This document shows positions 38,285 to 47,793 of a stretch of DNA of 64,000 bases, piece by piece (positions within the stretch are counted from its first letter, which is position 1; each line of letters opens with the position of its first letter). Position numbers and translations under genes: made by a program. Origin of the DNA: an uncultured Cycloclasticus sp. (lineage in GTDB: Bacteria > Pseudomonadota > Gammaproteobacteria > Methylococcales > Cycloclasticaceae). The stretch covers positions 1-64,000 of the forward strand of contig CAJXOJ010000001.1 of the NCBI GenBank assembly GCA_913057515.1, written 5' to 3'. The notes under the pieces are model-generated. The model made no database searches and was not told where the DNA came from. It saw nothing but the letters and a program-made list of their open reading frames with translations.

Positions 38285-39307
38285 TTACGCTGATTTCTTT
38301 TTAATGTCTAAGGCAACGTCTTCGATCATATCCTCTTGACCGCCTACTGCACCCATTTCACCTAATGCCATTAAGATTTCTCTTGCTGGCACACCATGGT
38401 TTTTCTCTGCTCTTTTTGCATGAAGCAAGAATGATGAATAAACGCCTGCATAACCTAATGTTAAAGAGTCTCTGTCTATTCTAGTTGGTGTTGGCATTAG
38501 CGGAAGCGCTATATCTTCAGCCACGTCCATAATCTTATCGACATCAACCCCTGTTTCAATACCCATACGATTACAAACCGCCACCATCACTTCAAGCGGT
38601 GTATTACCAGCACCTGCTCCAAAACCAGCCACTGAGCCATCAATACGAACAGCACCTGCTTCAATCGCAGCGAGTGAATTTGAAATACCCATCGCCATGT
38701 TGTGATGACCATGAAAGCCGATTTCAATATCATTGCTCAAGCCTTCTCTGAGTGCGCCAATACGATCTGTTACATCATCCGGCAACAAGTAACCAGCTGA
38801 GTCCGTTGCATAAATACAATTTGCACCGTAATCAACCATTTTCTTAGCTTGTTCTAATAATGCTTCGGGTGAGGTCATGTGCGCCATCATTAAAAAGCCA
38901 ACGGTGTCTAATCCATATTCGCGTGCTTTTTGAATATGCTGTTCAGAAACATCAGCTTCTGTGCAATGTGTTGCTACACGTATAGTTGAGATGCCACAGC
39001 CTGCAGCCATCTCTAAGTCGTCAACGGTTCCCAAGCCAGGCAGCAATAACGCTGATATTTTGGCATTTTTCATTTTCGGGACAACTGCTTCAAGGTATTC
39101 ACGATTTGTATGTTTTCCAAATCCGTAATTTACTGAAGAACCACCTAAACCATCACCATGTGTCACCTCAATTAATGGCATACCCGCTTCATCAAGTGCT
39201 ACTGCCATTCGAACCATGTCGTCTAACGAAAATTGGTGACTAACCGAATGCATTCCATCACGTAGCGCATTATCGTGTAACTTAATTTTTTTGCCTTTTA
39301 AATTCAT
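38285..39307 (-). CDS. dmpG: 4-hydroxy-2-oxovalerate aldolase
   Basis: This class-II, Mn-dependent aldolase splits 4-hydroxy-2-oxovalerate into pyruvate and acetaldehyde and channels the aldehyde to DmpF. The 340-residue protein has the catalytic Arg16, Asp17 and His20 (NALRDGMHS), the metal motif [11 protein letters not shown] and the C-terminal communication domain. The start is set at ATG 39307 (MNLKGKK), six nt after GAGG; a TTG at 39313 would add two residues. It follows dmpF by about 10 nt. Confidence 0.95.
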   Translation of the reverse strand: MNLKGKKIKLHDNALRDGMHSVSHQFSLDDMVRMAVALDEAGMPLIEVTHGDGLGGSSVNYGFGKHTNREYLEAVVPKMKNAKISALLLPGLGTVDDLEMAAGCGISTIRVATHCTEADVSEQHIQKAREYGLDTVGFLMMAHMTSPEALLEQAKKMVDYGANCIYATDSAGYLLPDDVTDRIGALREGLSNDIEIGFHGHHNMAMGISNSLAAIEAGAVRIDGSVAGFGAGAGNTPLEVMVAVCNRMGIETGVDVDKIMDVAEDIALPLMPTPTRIDRDSLTLGYAGVYSSFLLHAKRAEKNHGVPAREILMALGEMGAVGGQEDMIEDVALDIKKKSA

Positions 39308-39317
39308 CACCAACCTC

Positions 39318-40223
39318 TTAAGTTAACTTGGTTAACGTTAATGTGCCGTTTTCAATTTCTTCGGCAAACATTTCTGCTGTTCTAGTTCCAGCGGCCGTCA
39401 TAATATCCAAATTACCCGCATACTTTGGAAGGTAGTCTCCTAAACCTTCAACCTCTAGAAACACACTGACTCTATTCCCATCAAAGATTGGGCCATTTTT
39501 CAACTTATAACCTGGCACATACTTTTGAACTTCTTTGATCATCGCATGCACTGATTCTGTAATCGCCTTTTGATCTGGTTCTGTTTCAGTTAAACAGTGA
39601 ACAGTATCCCTCATAATTAAGGGGGGCTCTGCGGGGTTTAAAATAATGATCGCTTTGCCTTTTTTAGCACCACCAATCTCTTCAACTGCTCGGGCGGTCG
39701 TACGCGTAAACTCATCAATATTTTTACGGGTACCTGGGCCAGCTGATTTTGATGCAACTGTTGCAACAATTTCACCGTACTCTACAGGCTGAACCTGACT
39801 GACAGCTGCTACCATAGGGATAGTCGCTTGGCCACCACACGTTACCATGTTAACGTTCATTTCTTGCTCGCCAACGTGCTCTTTCAAGTTAACTGGTGGA
39901 ACACAGAATGGGCCAATAGCCGCGGGTGTTAAATCAATCACTAGCACCCCTTTCTCTTGCAGTTTACGGTTGTTCTCACCATGCACATAAGCAGATGTTG
40001 CATCAAAAGCAATCTGGATATTGTCTTCTTCAATATGCGGAATTAATCCATCAACACCTTCATGTGTGGTTTTTAGTCCCGCTTCACGAGCTTTTAATAA
40101 GCCGTCTGACTCTGAGTCAATACCCACCATCCAAACTGGGTTTAAATTAGGACTACGTTGTAACTTAGCCATTAAATCCGTACCGATATTACCGGAACCG
40201 ATCATTGCGCAATTTATTGCCAT
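39318..40223 (-). CDS. dmpF: acetaldehyde dehydrogenase (CoA-acylating)
   Basis: DmpF converts acetaldehyde and CoA to acetyl-CoA with NAD+. The 301-residue protein has the Rossmann motif [14 protein letters not shown] (8-21), the catalytic Cys129 in [11 protein letters not shown], and RDTVHCLTE and the C-terminal [13 protein letters not shown] typical of the DmpF/BphJ family. Together with the adjacent dmpG it forms the channelling aldolase-dehydrogenase pair that completes the meta pathway. Confidence 0.96.
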   Translation of the reverse strand: MAINCAMIGSGNIGTDLMAKLQRSPNLNPVWMVGIDSESDGLLKAREAGLKTTHEGVDGLIPHIEEDNIQIAFDATSAYVHGENNRKLQEKGVLVIDLTPAAIGPFCVPPVNLKEHVGEQEMNVNMVTCGGQATIPMVAAVSQVQPVEYGEIVATVASKSAGPGTRKNIDEFTRTTARAVEEIGGAKKGKAIIILNPAEPPLIMRDTVHCLTETEPDQKAITESVHAMIKEVQKYVPGYKLKNGPIFDGNRVSVFLEVEGLGDYLPKYAGNLDIMTAAGTRTAEMFAEEIENGTLTLTKLT

Positions 40224-40248
40224 TAAATAATCTCCTAAAACCTAACGC

Positions 40249-41034
40249 TTAAACAAAGCGCACAGATGCTGAACCAATTCCACCCACGCTAACACGCATA
40301 GAGTCGCCCGCTTTAGCATCAACCATCATGCATAATGCACCCGATAGAATCACCTCACCGGCTTTTAATGTTACCCCTAATGCACCCATGGTATTAGCGA
40401 GCCATGTCATCGCATTAACAGGAGATCCTAAAGCTGCAGCGCCAGCACCTGTATACATCAACTCACCATTTTTCTCTAGCACCAAACCGCACACACTCAA
40501 GTCCACTTTACGTGGGTCAACAGCAGTTCCACCCAGTACTAAATAGCCACATGAAGCATTGTCAGCCACCGTGTCTTGGATTTTAATCTTCCAATCTGTA
40601 ATCCTTGAGTCAACAATTTCAAAACAAGGCATGACCGCTTCTGTCGCTGCCAAAATATCAGCGTTGGTTAAACCTGGACCACACAAATCTTTTTTAAGAA
40701 CAAAAGCAATTTCACCTTCTGCTTTTGGCTGAATCATTTTTTCAGACACAGGAATATCTTGTCCTTCAGACACAACCATATCACTCAGCAGGTAACCAAA
40801 GTCAGGCTGATTAACGTTCAACATATTCATCACAACTTTACTGGTACAACCTACTTTTTTCCCAACAATCGTCTCGCCTGCATCAATTCGTCGCTTAAGC
40901 ATTTGGTGTTGAATTTTATACGCATCTTCTATGGTCACTTCTGGTGAGCGCTCAGTGATTGGCGCTATTGTTTGGCGCGTAATTAATGCGTCATATAGCT
41001 CATCGCCATACTGTATTATTTTCTTTTGATCCAT
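40249..41034 (-). CDS. dmpE: 2-hydroxypenta-2,4-dienoate hydratase
   Basis: The hydratase adds water to 2-hydroxypentadienoate, giving 4-hydroxy-2-oxovalerate. The 261-residue protein is of the same family as DmpH: GKKVGCTSKVVMNMLNVNQPDFGYL, the metal-site IQPKAEGEIAFVLKKDL, EIVDSRITDW and LGSPVNAMTWLANTMG. The GKKVGCTS and LNVNQPDFG blocks are typical of the hydratase (DmpE/XylJ/MhpD). It stands between the semialdehyde dehydrogenase and dmpF, as in the dmp order C-(D)-E-F-G-H-I. Confidence 0.94.
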   Translation of the reverse strand: MDQKKIIQYGDELYDALITRQTIAPITERSPEVTIEDAYKIQHQMLKRRIDAGETIVGKKVGCTSKVVMNMLNVNQPDFGYLLSDMVVSEGQDIPVSEKMIQPKAEGEIAFVLKKDLCGPGLTNADILAATEAVMPCFEIVDSRITDWKIKIQDTVADNASCGYLVLGGTAVDPRKVDLSVCGLVLEKNGELMYTGAGAAALGSPVNAMTWLANTMGALGVTLKAGEVILSGALCMMVDAKAGDSMRVSVGGIGSASVRFV

Positions 41035-41043
41035 TTTTATTCC

Positions 41044-42495
41044 TTATAGTTTTACACAAATATTGGTCAGCTCAGAATAGAACTCCAATGAATAATGACC
41101 ACCCTCACGGCCGGTTCCTGATTGTTTCGCCCCACCAAATGGTGTTCTTAAATCCCGCAAAAACCAACTATTAACCCAACAAACACCTGTATCCATTTTG
41201 GCAGCGACACGATGCGCTCGAGTAACACTTTCTGTCCAAACAGACGATGCCAAACCGTATGGCGTGTCATTGGCTAACTTAATCGCTTCTTCTTCTGTAT
41301 CAAATGGTGTGATATGTGTGCATGGGCCGAAAATTTCTTCTTGTACAACTTTAGCCGTTTCTGGCAAACCTGTCCAAATGGTGGGTTCAATCCAGTAGCC
41401 ACCGGCTAAGTCTTCAGCTAACTCAGGAATTCCACCACCTGTTACCACTGTCGCTCCTTCATCAACCGCTGCTTTATAATAGCTCAACACTTTTTCACGG
41501 TGCGATTGACTAATTAATGGCCCCATATTCGTGTCTGAGTCTTCAGAACGGCCTAACTTAAGCGCCTCCGCACCTTCTTTCATCCGCTTTACAAACTCAT
41601 CAAAAATAGGACGTTCAACATACAAGCGCTCTGTACCTAAGCAAACCTGACCACAATTAGCAAATGCTGAACGCATACTGCCTTCAATTGCTTTATCCAT
41701 ATCACAGTCAGCAAACACGATACCGGCATTTTTGCCACCTAGCTCTAGTGAGGAGTCCCGCACACCAACCGAAGCTGCTGCGGCAATTCGTTCACCTGTA
41801 GCGGTTGAACCTGTGAAAGTAATCGCATCCAAACCTGGATTAGTAATTAACGCTTCACCCACTTCTCGACCTTTGCCTAAAATAACGTTATAGACCCCTT
41901 TAGGAACACCGGCATCATTCATCACTTCACCCAAAAGGCTAGATGTTAACTGCGTTTCTTCAGACGGTTTAACAACAACTGTGTTACCACAGGCTAAGGC
42001 AGGCGCAATTTTCCATGTCATGAGTAATAATGGTAGATTCCACGGCCCTATAACACCAATAACACCCTTAGGTTTGCGAACTGTATAATTTAACGCGCCT
42101 GTCCCATCAGGAGTAGGCATATGAAATGCTTCATCTGATGCATTTTTGATCGTGTCTGCAAAAATTTTAAAATTAGCCGCACCACGAGGTATATCAATAT
42201 GACTTGCTAAAGAATACGGCTTACCCGTATCTAAACATTCTGCCGCCAAAAACTCATCAAAACGTGCATTAATGCCATCAGCAATTTTGTATAGAATATC
42301 AACTCGATCTTGTATGGAATACCCAGCCCACGGGCCAGTTAATGCTGCACGTGCTGCATCTACCGCCTCGCCAACTTGCGCAACACTTGTTTGATGGTAC
42401 TGACAAACCAACTCACCGGTAGTTGGTGAAAAAATATCGCCAAATTCACCAGAACCAATGAACTCACCGTTTATAAAACCCTTAACTTCTCTCAT
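41044..42495 (-). CDS. dmpC: 2-hydroxymuconic semialdehyde dehydrogenase
   Basis: This NAD+-dependent enzyme oxidises the ring-cleavage product 2-hydroxymuconic semialdehyde to 4-oxalocrotonate (the dehydrogenative branch). It is 483 residues (DmpC/XylG 486), with IGPWNLPLLLMTWK, FTGSTATGERIA, the glutamate in SLELGGKNAGIVF, the catalytic cysteine in NCGQVCLGTERLYV and TPFGGAKQSGTGREGG. The gene follows the GlcG-like gene in the operon. The hydrolytic-branch gene dmpD is missing between it and dmpE. Confidence 0.94.
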   Translation of the reverse strand: MREVKGFINGEFIGSGEFGDIFSPTTGELVCQYHQTSVAQVGEAVDAARAALTGPWAGYSIQDRVDILYKIADGINARFDEFLAAECLDTGKPYSLASHIDIPRGAANFKIFADTIKNASDEAFHMPTPDGTGALNYTVRKPKGVIGVIGPWNLPLLLMTWKIAPALACGNTVVVKPSEETQLTSSLLGEVMNDAGVPKGVYNVILGKGREVGEALITNPGLDAITFTGSTATGERIAAAASVGVRDSSLELGGKNAGIVFADCDMDKAIEGSMRSAFANCGQVCLGTERLYVERPIFDEFVKRMKEGAEALKLGRSEDSDTNMGPLISQSHREKVLSYYKAAVDEGATVVTGGGIPELAEDLAGGYWIEPTIWTGLPETAKVVQEEIFGPCTHITPFDTEEEAIKLANDTPYGLASSVWTESVTRAHRVAAKMDTGVCWVNSWFLRDLRTPFGGAKQSGTGREGGHYSLEFYSELTNICVKL

Positions 42496-42534
42496 CTTTA
42501 TTTACCTAACTTAAACTACTAAACTTTCAATTAT

Positions 42535-42951
42535 TTAACTAATGGCCTCAACACCTGCTTGGGCGCAGAGAATATCTTCTTCCTCCGAACCACCTGAAAC
42601 ACCAATCGCCCCAATCAATTCATCACCTTCCATAATCGGCAAGCCGCCGCCAAAGGTAATGATGCGCGGCCTCGCAGCAATACCTGCCTGTAGCTGTGCA
42701 TTGCCTTCTAAAATATCCTTCCATTGCATCGTTGGAAAACCAAACCCTCCAGAGGTATAAGCCTTATCTTTAGCGATGTCCATCGATGGTAAGAAAGAGC
42801 TATTCATTCTTAAACACACAATTTCAATAGCGGAGCTATCAACCACGCAAACACTAACACCAATATTTAACTCTTTGGCTTTCTCAATGGCAGCCTGTGC
42901 TACAACAGTAGCCGCCTCCATTAAAATGCTTTTTTTTGAAATACTGTTCAT
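42535..42951 (-). CDS. GlcG/HbpS family protein in the meta-pathway operon
   Basis: A 138-residue protein of the GlcG/HbpS (DUF336) fold. The typical segments are IGVSVCVVDSSAIEIVCLRMNSSFLPSMDIAKDKAYT and the glycine-rich FGGGLPIMEGDELIGAIGVSGGSEEED. HbpS binds haem in Streptomyces; in catabolic operons members of this family recur without a settled role. It lies 11 nt upstream of... rather, directly downstream of a catechol 2,3-dioxygenase gene (11-nt gap), so protection or iron supply of that Fe(II) enzyme is one idea. That role is speculation. Confidence 0.82.
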   Translation of the reverse strand: MNSISKKSILMEAATVVAQAAIEKAKELNIGVSVCVVDSSAIEIVCLRMNSSFLPSMDIAKDKAYTSGGFGFPTMQWKDILEGNAQLQAGIAARPRIITFGGGLPIMEGDELIGAIGVSGGSEEEDILCAQAGVEAIS

Positions 42952-42962
42952 AACTATGGCCT

Positions 42963-43883
42963 TTAAGAAGTAACGCCCATAAAACTATCTACCAACTGGC
43001 GGGAGTGATAGAAAATGGCTTGGCCAATATTATCTGCTGTCCATGTTAAAACAGGACTATCGGGATACACGTAACTATCTTCTGCAAAAACTTCGTTACG
43101 ATTACCAGATGGATCGAAGAAATAAATCGTTTGTCCTCTAGTTAAACCATGTCGTGTCGGCCCAGTTTCCAATGGAATATCTTCCATCGAAATAATATCA
43201 CCAGCTTTTAAAACACCTTCCCAAGAACCTAACAAAAATGAAGCATGGTGCAATTGACCCGACTCTTCAGAACGGATAAAGGCAACATCATGCGCTTTAG
43301 TACTACAGGTTAAAAATGTAGCCAGTTTAGTATCACCATCAACTATTTGCTCTGTCAGTTGAAAGTCTAAAGCCTCAGTAAAAAACTTAAAGTTTTCATC
43401 AAAATTATCGCCGTACAATAAACAGTGGTCAAAACGAATAGGCTCCATTCCTTTCAAACCTCTTGGCCAAGGGGCCGGATTAGTCGTTGGCAATCCATTT
43501 CCTACTTGTTCTTTTTCAGCATATAGCTCAAAAGTATGTCCAGCAGGGGCCACAAAACGAACCCTTTCACCGCAACCATTTAATTCACCAGCGGGAACTC
43601 TTTTAGTTTCAATGCCAAAGTTTTTAACATTAGACTCATAACGCCACAAGTCTTGCTCTGTTGCCACTTTAAATGCCATGTGATCCATGCCTGCTCGGTC
43701 TGAAGGCTCCAACACAACGGAAAATTTATCTTGCTCATCCCAACACTTAAGATACACGCGGCCCTGATCATCACGATCAGTTTCTATCAAACCAATATTT
43801 TCACAATAATGATTTAGCGATTCTTCCATATCCAACACCCTTAATTGGACATGCCCTGGACGTAAAATACCGGTCATTGCCAT
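42963..43883 (-). CDS. catechol 2,3-dioxygenase (copy 2, meta-pathway operon)
   Basis: Extradiol ring-cleavage enzyme of the XylE/DmpB type (306 aa; XylE 307), which opens catechols to 2-hydroxymuconic semialdehydes with Fe(II). Both VOC modules are present. The iron ligands His153 (FDHCLLYG), His213 (LHHASFLL) and Glu264 (NRNEVF) and the signature [25 protein letters not shown] region are intact. AGGAG precedes ATG 43883. It is the first gene of the operon running to dmpI. By eye it is closer to XylE than the copy at 44304. Confidence 0.95.
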   Translation of the reverse strand: MAMTGILRPGHVQLRVLDMEESLNHYCENIGLIETDRDDQGRVYLKCWDEQDKFSVVLEPSDRAGMDHMAFKVATEQDLWRYESNVKNFGIETKRVPAGELNGCGERVRFVAPAGHTFELYAEKEQVGNGLPTTNPAPWPRGLKGMEPIRFDHCLLYGDNFDENFKFFTEALDFQLTEQIVDGDTKLATFLTCSTKAHDVAFIRSEESGQLHHASFLLGSWEGVLKAGDIISMEDIPLETGPTRHGLTRGQTIYFFDPSGNRNEVFAEDSYVYPDSPVLTWTADNIGQAIFYHSRQLVDSFMGVTS

Positions 43884-44225
43884 GTTAGCTCTCCTGTCTA
43901 AATTAATTTTAAAATTGCGTTGTACTATACTACAAATACGATTAGCACACTTTACCTCGATAATTTTTTTTGTAAACGACCAATTGCATGAAATGCAATA
44001 TTTAATACTGGACCATTAATCTTTATGCTTCAGGTATAGCCAAAACTCTTCTGCGGATGACAACTTGACGCTATTATTTGGTTTCACGTATTTACAACTA
44101 TTGTCTCGTCAATCTATTGATTGACGCCTTTATATAGCCCTGTGTGTTATAAAACTGGACAGACTTAACCGCCTTCTTAAATACAAGTGAGCGGCTCCTC
44201 TCGCTTTCCCTTGTTTAATTGACAC
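43884..44225. other. promoter region of the lower meta-pathway operon
   Basis: A 340-bp A/T-rich region between the catechol dioxygenase gene starting at 43883 and the terminator at 44226. Apart from the palindrome at 43983 no gene or clear -35/-10 pair is recognised on the minus strand. It must contain the operon promoter, since a strong terminator closes the upstream operon. Confidence 0.5.
43983..43999. promoter_or_regulatory. palindromic candidate operator of the meta-pathway operon
   Basis: A perfect inverted repeat ATTGCAT-GAA-ATGCAAT lies 100 bp upstream of the dioxygenase start. Seven-bp arms with a 3-bp centre suit a dimeric winged-helix regulator (GntR, MarR or IclR class). No such regulator is encoded in the window, so its binder is unknown. 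Confidence 0.5.
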
Positions 44226-44260
44226 AAAAAAGCCACGTAGTAGGCTTACGTGGCTTTTTT
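44226..44260. terminator. Rho-independent terminator separating the two dioxygenase operons
   Basis: AAAAAA-GCCACGTA-GTAGGCT-TACGTGGC-TTTTTT: an 8-bp GC-containing stem flanked by A and T runs, 44 bp beyond the stop of the catechol dioxygenase gene at 44304. It ends the 49.0-44.3 kb operon. Confidence 0.92.
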
Positions 44261-44303
44261 ATCTGAACAGCAATATTTTAACTATTCACTCATGTTTTAT
44301 TAT

Positions 44304-45248
44304 TTATGTATAAACAGTCGTAAAGGCTTCATTCAAAACCCCCGTATGATAAAAAATACCGCTTCCAATCTGGTCTTCCGTCCAGGTTGTTACTGGCCTA
44401 TCACGCTGCGCTAAATAACCCAAACCACCAAATGTTTCATTTCTATTACCCGATGGATCAAAGAAGTAAATCGTATAACCTCGCGTGACCCCATGACGTT
44501 GTGGCGTCACATCAATTTTAACTTTATTTTTACCCATAACATCAGCGGCTTTTAACACGTCATCCCAACTATCCATAAAGAATGCGAGATGGTGCAAACC
44601 ATTGATAGGGCCACCGACAAAAGCAATATCATGCGGCGTATTAGAGACAGATAACCATGTTGCCAATTGTTGGTCACCTTCTGGGCCTACCAAAATTTGC
44701 TCAACAAGATAGAAATCTAAAACATCAATCATAAACTTGGTATTGTCTTCGACCCTATTGATCCCTTTATCAATATCAAACTCACTCATCAACAAGGCAT
44801 GATCAAGCCAGTGCACACCCGCTCCAACGAGGCCGTCCGGCCAAGGTTCTGGGTTAATCGTTCCAACATCCGTGCCGACATATTCTTTGTCGGCATATAG
44901 ATACATTACATGACCACTGGGAATGCTGAATTTCAAAGCGCGGCCAACAAATGGTAACGCCCCTTCAGCAATATCCTCTACGGCAGTACCGTAATCAGTA
45001 ATACGCTGTTTAAATTCATCTAAATCCGCATTGTTTTCTACTTTATATCCAACATTAATAATACCTGCTACATCCGCTTCGGTCAGAACGACAGAATACT
45101 TATCCCACTCATCCCAACATTTTAAATACACACTACCCGCAGCATCTGTATGTACAACTTTCATACCAATCACATTCACGTAATGTTTTAAAGAGGCCTC
45201 CATATCCAAAACACGGATATTAATATGACTAATTCTCATGACACCCAT
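44304..45248 (-). CDS. catechol 2,3-dioxygenase (copy 1, monooxygenase operon)
   Basis: A second extradiol dioxygenase, 314 residues from ATG 45248 ([10 protein letters not shown]). That start has AGGAG seven nt upstream; a longer frame from 45302 lacks one. The iron ligands His150 (WLDHALLM), His220 (GLHHLAFFM) and Glu271 (NRNETF) are conserved, with the C-terminal [23 protein letters not shown]. About nine extra residues lie between the first two ligands, compared with XylE, in the loop [11 protein letters not shown]. It is probably specialised for a different, perhaps substituted, catechol. The ferredoxin gene just upstream would reactivate it. Confidence 0.92.
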   Translation of the reverse strand: MGVMRISHINIRVLDMEASLKHYVNVIGMKVVHTDAAGSVYLKCWDEWDKYSVVLTEADVAGIINVGYKVENNADLDEFKQRITDYGTAVEDIAEGALPFVGRALKFSIPSGHVMYLYADKEYVGTDVGTINPEPWPDGLVGAGVHWLDHALLMSEFDIDKGINRVEDNTKFMIDVLDFYLVEQILVGPEGDQQLATWLSVSNTPHDIAFVGGPINGLHHLAFFMDSWDDVLKAADVMGKNKVKIDVTPQRHGVTRGYTIYFFDPSGNRNETFGGLGYLAQRDRPVTTWTEDQIGSGIFYHTGVLNEAFTTVYT

Positions 45249-45402
45249 TTCACTTCTCCTCATTGATTTAAAAACAAACTCCCAACGAGGCAATAGTCGC
45301 AAGGAACGCTTTATATTTCATTGATTCAAATCAGAAAAGCCCTCATTTATAAGGGCTTGTGATAAACAGAACAGCTTCTTTTTTAAAAGCTTAGCCCGAT
45401 GG

Positions 45403-45747
45403 CTATAAGGGTTTATCGGTTTTCTTTAAGATGTTTTTTTGTAATTTACCAATAACACATAAGCTTAAATCACTACGCGGGAATACTCTGCACGCCAACA
45501 CACAGCCGGATGCCTCTTCAGTGGCGGATATATGCGCCCTACTCATTTTTTTTGTTTCGTAAGCCCCGTCATTTATCTGGATTTTACACACACCGCAACC
45601 GCCCCCATGGCAACCCGAAGGGATGCCTTTTTTACCCATTCTCGACATCGCTGATAGAACGTGCTGACGCGACTGACAGCTAAAGCTTTCTCCCGTATCT
45701 TCTATAGTTACTACAAAAGACTGATTTTCATCACGCACGACATTCAT
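45403..45747 (-). CDS. XylT/DmpQ-type [2Fe-2S] ferredoxin
   Basis: A 114-residue plant-type ferredoxin. The cluster motif is GCHGGGCGVCKIQIN with a fourth Cys in LACRVFPRSDL. In xyl and dmp operons the ferredoxin XylT/DmpQ precedes catechol 2,3-dioxygenase and re-reduces its oxidised iron. The IPSGCHGGGCGVCK block and RAHISATEEASGCVLACRVFPRSDL resemble XylT closely and the position before copy 1 is the same. It might instead or additionally serve the Rieske dioxygenase at 52401-54252, which lacks a reductase. Confidence 0.85.
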   Translation of the reverse strand: MNVVRDENQSFVVTIEDTGESFSCQSRQHVLSAMSRMGKKGIPSGCHGGGCGVCKIQINDGAYETKKMSRAHISATEEASGCVLACRVFPRSDLSLCVIGKLQKNILKKTDKPL

Positions 45748-45765
45748 ATGAACTGGTAAGAACCG

Positions 45766-46485
45766 TTACGCTTCTGGAGTATATAAATCAGAAAAGAATT
45801 CAGATGGCTTTAAGTTTTTATTTGCAATCAGCTCATCTGCAACTGCTTTCACCATTGCAGGCGAACCAGCGCTGTACGCTTGCCACTCAGACATATCATT
45901 AGGCATTAAACGATCTACCACTTCTGTAATGAGACCGCTATGGCCACCCCAGCCCTCTTGATGTGATAAAGCAGCGTAGTAGTGAAAGCCCTTATATTTC
46001 TCAGCCAAAGCTTGCATGAAGTCTGGCTCCAATAACTCACTTTCTTCTCGACAGCCAAGAAAATAATGCACTTCTCGATTCGACAGGTGATTAGTTTCAT
46101 CCAGATAATGAATCATCGAACGAATATAACTGGCACCAGATGCGCCCGCCACAAAAATCAAATTCCGGTCACTGTCTTCCCGTAAGTATGCCTCACCCAT
46201 TGGCATGTGTAACTGAACAACATCGCCGACTTGCAATGAATACAAATAGGCCGCACCTGTTCCCAGTTTATCTTCTTTTACTAATAATTCCACCTCACCT
46301 TTTTTATTCGGTGAAGAGGCAATTGAGTAATACGAGGCCTTATCCAAATTTGGCAACAAAACTGCCAAATATTGACCCGCCTTAAAATCAACCGACTCAG
46401 GCTGAATCAACTTAATTTTAAGCAAAAGAATACCCTTACTGATAAATGCCGAATATACGACTTGCCCATTATGTGTTGCTTCCAT
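45766..46485 (-). CDS. NAD(P)H:flavin oxidoreductase (Fre-like)
   Basis: A 239-residue FNR-fold reductase without an iron-sulfur domain. SYYSIASSPNKKGEVELLV (flavin site; the usual Arg before the tyrosine is not seen) and MGEAYLREDSDRNLIFVAGASGASYIRSMI match E. coli Fre (233 aa) segment by segment. Fre supplies free reduced flavin. Placed directly after two flavin-dependent monooxygenases, it is the likely source of their reduced flavin and perhaps of the HpaB-like enzyme's. Reduction of the adjacent ferredoxin is an alternative. Confidence 0.82.
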   Translation of the reverse strand: MEATHNGQVVYSAFISKGILLLKIKLIQPESVDFKAGQYLAVLLPNLDKASYYSIASSPNKKGEVELLVKEDKLGTGAAYLYSLQVGDVVQLHMPMGEAYLREDSDRNLIFVAGASGASYIRSMIHYLDETNHLSNREVHYFLGCREESELLEPDFMQALAEKYKGFHYYAALSHQEGWGGHSGLITEVVDRLMPNDMSEWQAYSAGSPAMVKAVADELIANKNLKPSEFFSDLYTPEA

Positions 46486-46568
46486 TTATAACTCTCTTTT
46501 TAACAATTAGAACACCTCTCAGGATGTTCGTGAGGTTTATACATACAATGTAAAAAAAATGCCAGCCA

Positions 46569-47738
46569 CTAAAGTAATGGATGCCCGGATAAGCCAAACT
46601 GAGTACGGCCATAAGACATCATATTATCTTCATAAATTTGTCCTAAGTGGATATACACCATAAATGCATCTCGTGCCGCCGTTTCAAGTGGGTCACCACT
46701 ACCCGTTGCAGAGGCACCTAATAAATTCATTGCATGGAAGGCTAAGTCCGATGCTTCTTTTCCTATATGCGAACGCCATGCACCCATTTTATTTTTTTCT
46801 TCCTCACTCACCAAAGGTGTACCTGCAGCGATCCACTCTTCTAATTGAACAACGTATTTCTCATTCATCGCTTCAATGGCATCCTTTTTAACCATCACTT
46901 CAGCAAGGTTACGTTGCGCAATCGGTGACTCAGACTCTTTCATGTTATACAAAATACGTTGCCTTCCTTCCATACGTACTTTTAAGTCTTTAGTTACACG
47001 CTGTGAAATACCTGTTGATATTGCAGGAAAGCCTACACAAAAGAAAGGCATAAAGGGTGCTTTAAAAATCGGCTCATTCGAATAATGCCCACCCACAGGT
47101 TCCGCCTTATTTTTAACTTTTAACACTGGCAACACATGATGCCAAGGTACGAACACATCTTCCACTTTAACGCTATGACTGCCCGTACCACGGAGACCAA
47201 ACGGATTCCAATCTTCAATTACCTGGAAGTCTTTCTTATTCACATTGAGCAAACAAGGTTGTGGATCCTCACCAGGCACCTCAACAATCGCGCCTAAACC
47301 CATCCACTCGTCCCATAAAATACCGCTACCAAATGACCATTGACCTGTTAAACGCACACCCCCATCAACATATTCGACTTGACCTAACGGCATAAAAATA
47401 TCACCCACTAAGCCATCACTGTCATACACTTCTTTACGCCCTTTTTCGTCTAAGTAAGCTACCCATTGCTCATGCAAAATAACAAAATACACCAGCCATG
47501 CAGCTGAGGCATTGTAATTAGCAACTGTTCTTACAATTTCCGAAAATGTAAAAGCGCCCATGCCTGAGCCACCATATTGCAATGGCCGTAGCACTTTATG
47601 CATTTCATGCTGATGCACATAGTTTCTTAATTCTTGTGAAAAACAGCCCATGTCCTCTGCTTCTGCCACCATCGGCTCAGCTTTTTGGCCAATTAACTCA
47701 GCTCTTCTAACCCATTCATCATGTTCAATAACAGCCAC
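46569..47738 (-). CDS. group-D flavin-dependent monooxygenase, oxygenase component B
   Basis: A 389-residue protein with the acyl-CoA-dehydrogenase fold typical of two-component monooxygenases (HsaA, HpaH/C2 of p-hydroxyphenylacetate hydroxylase, NphA). Segments: RPLQYGGSGMGAFTFSEIVRTVANYNASAAWLV, LTGQWSFGSGILWDEWMGLGA, WNPFGLRGTGSHSVKVEDVFVP, and the C-terminal YGRTQFGLSGHPLL. The start is GTG at 47738 after AGAGGGGG. A paralogue lies 55 nt upstream and a Fre-like reductase downstream. It probably hydroxylates a phenolic substrate to a catechol; the exact substrate is not known. Confidence 0.82.
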   Translation of the reverse strand: MAVIEHDEWVRRAELIGQKAEPMVAEAEDMGCFSQELRNYVHQHEMHKVLRPLQYGGSGMGAFTFSEIVRTVANYNASAAWLVYFVILHEQWVAYLDEKGRKEVYDSDGLVGDIFMPLGQVEYVDGGVRLTGQWSFGSGILWDEWMGLGAIVEVPGEDPQPCLLNVNKKDFQVIEDWNPFGLRGTGSHSVKVEDVFVPWHHVLPVLKVKNKAEPVGGHYSNEPIFKAPFMPFFCVGFPAISTGISQRVTKDLKVRMEGRQRILYNMKESESPIAQRNLAEVMVKKDAIEAMNEKYVVQLEEWIAAGTPLVSEEEKNKMGAWRSHIGKEASDLAFHAMNLLGASATGSGDPLETAARDAFMVYIHLGQIYEDNMMSYGRTQFGLSGHPLL

Positions 47739-47793
47739 AATATACCCCCTCTTTTAATTTTTTTACTCTCATTAATACTAGCCAACGTATTAT

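Noticed and set aside
44027-44041. Minus-strand sigma-54-like element upstream of the lower meta-pathway operon
   Set aside because: The conserved GG and GC are 11 bp apart instead of the obligatory 10, and the flanking bases do not match the -24/-12 consensus.
45249-45302. Longer N terminus for the first catechol dioxygenase, starting at 45302
   Set aside because: The extra 18 residues are unlike the family and would cover the good AGGAG site that serves ATG 45248.
45403-46485. Reading the ferredoxin and reductase as a split BenC for the Rieske dioxygenase
   Set aside because: The reductase matches Fre closely and the ferredoxin matches XylT/DmpQ in sequence and position before catechol 2,3-dioxygenase; the Rieske genes are 6 kb away. 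Kept only as an alternative.
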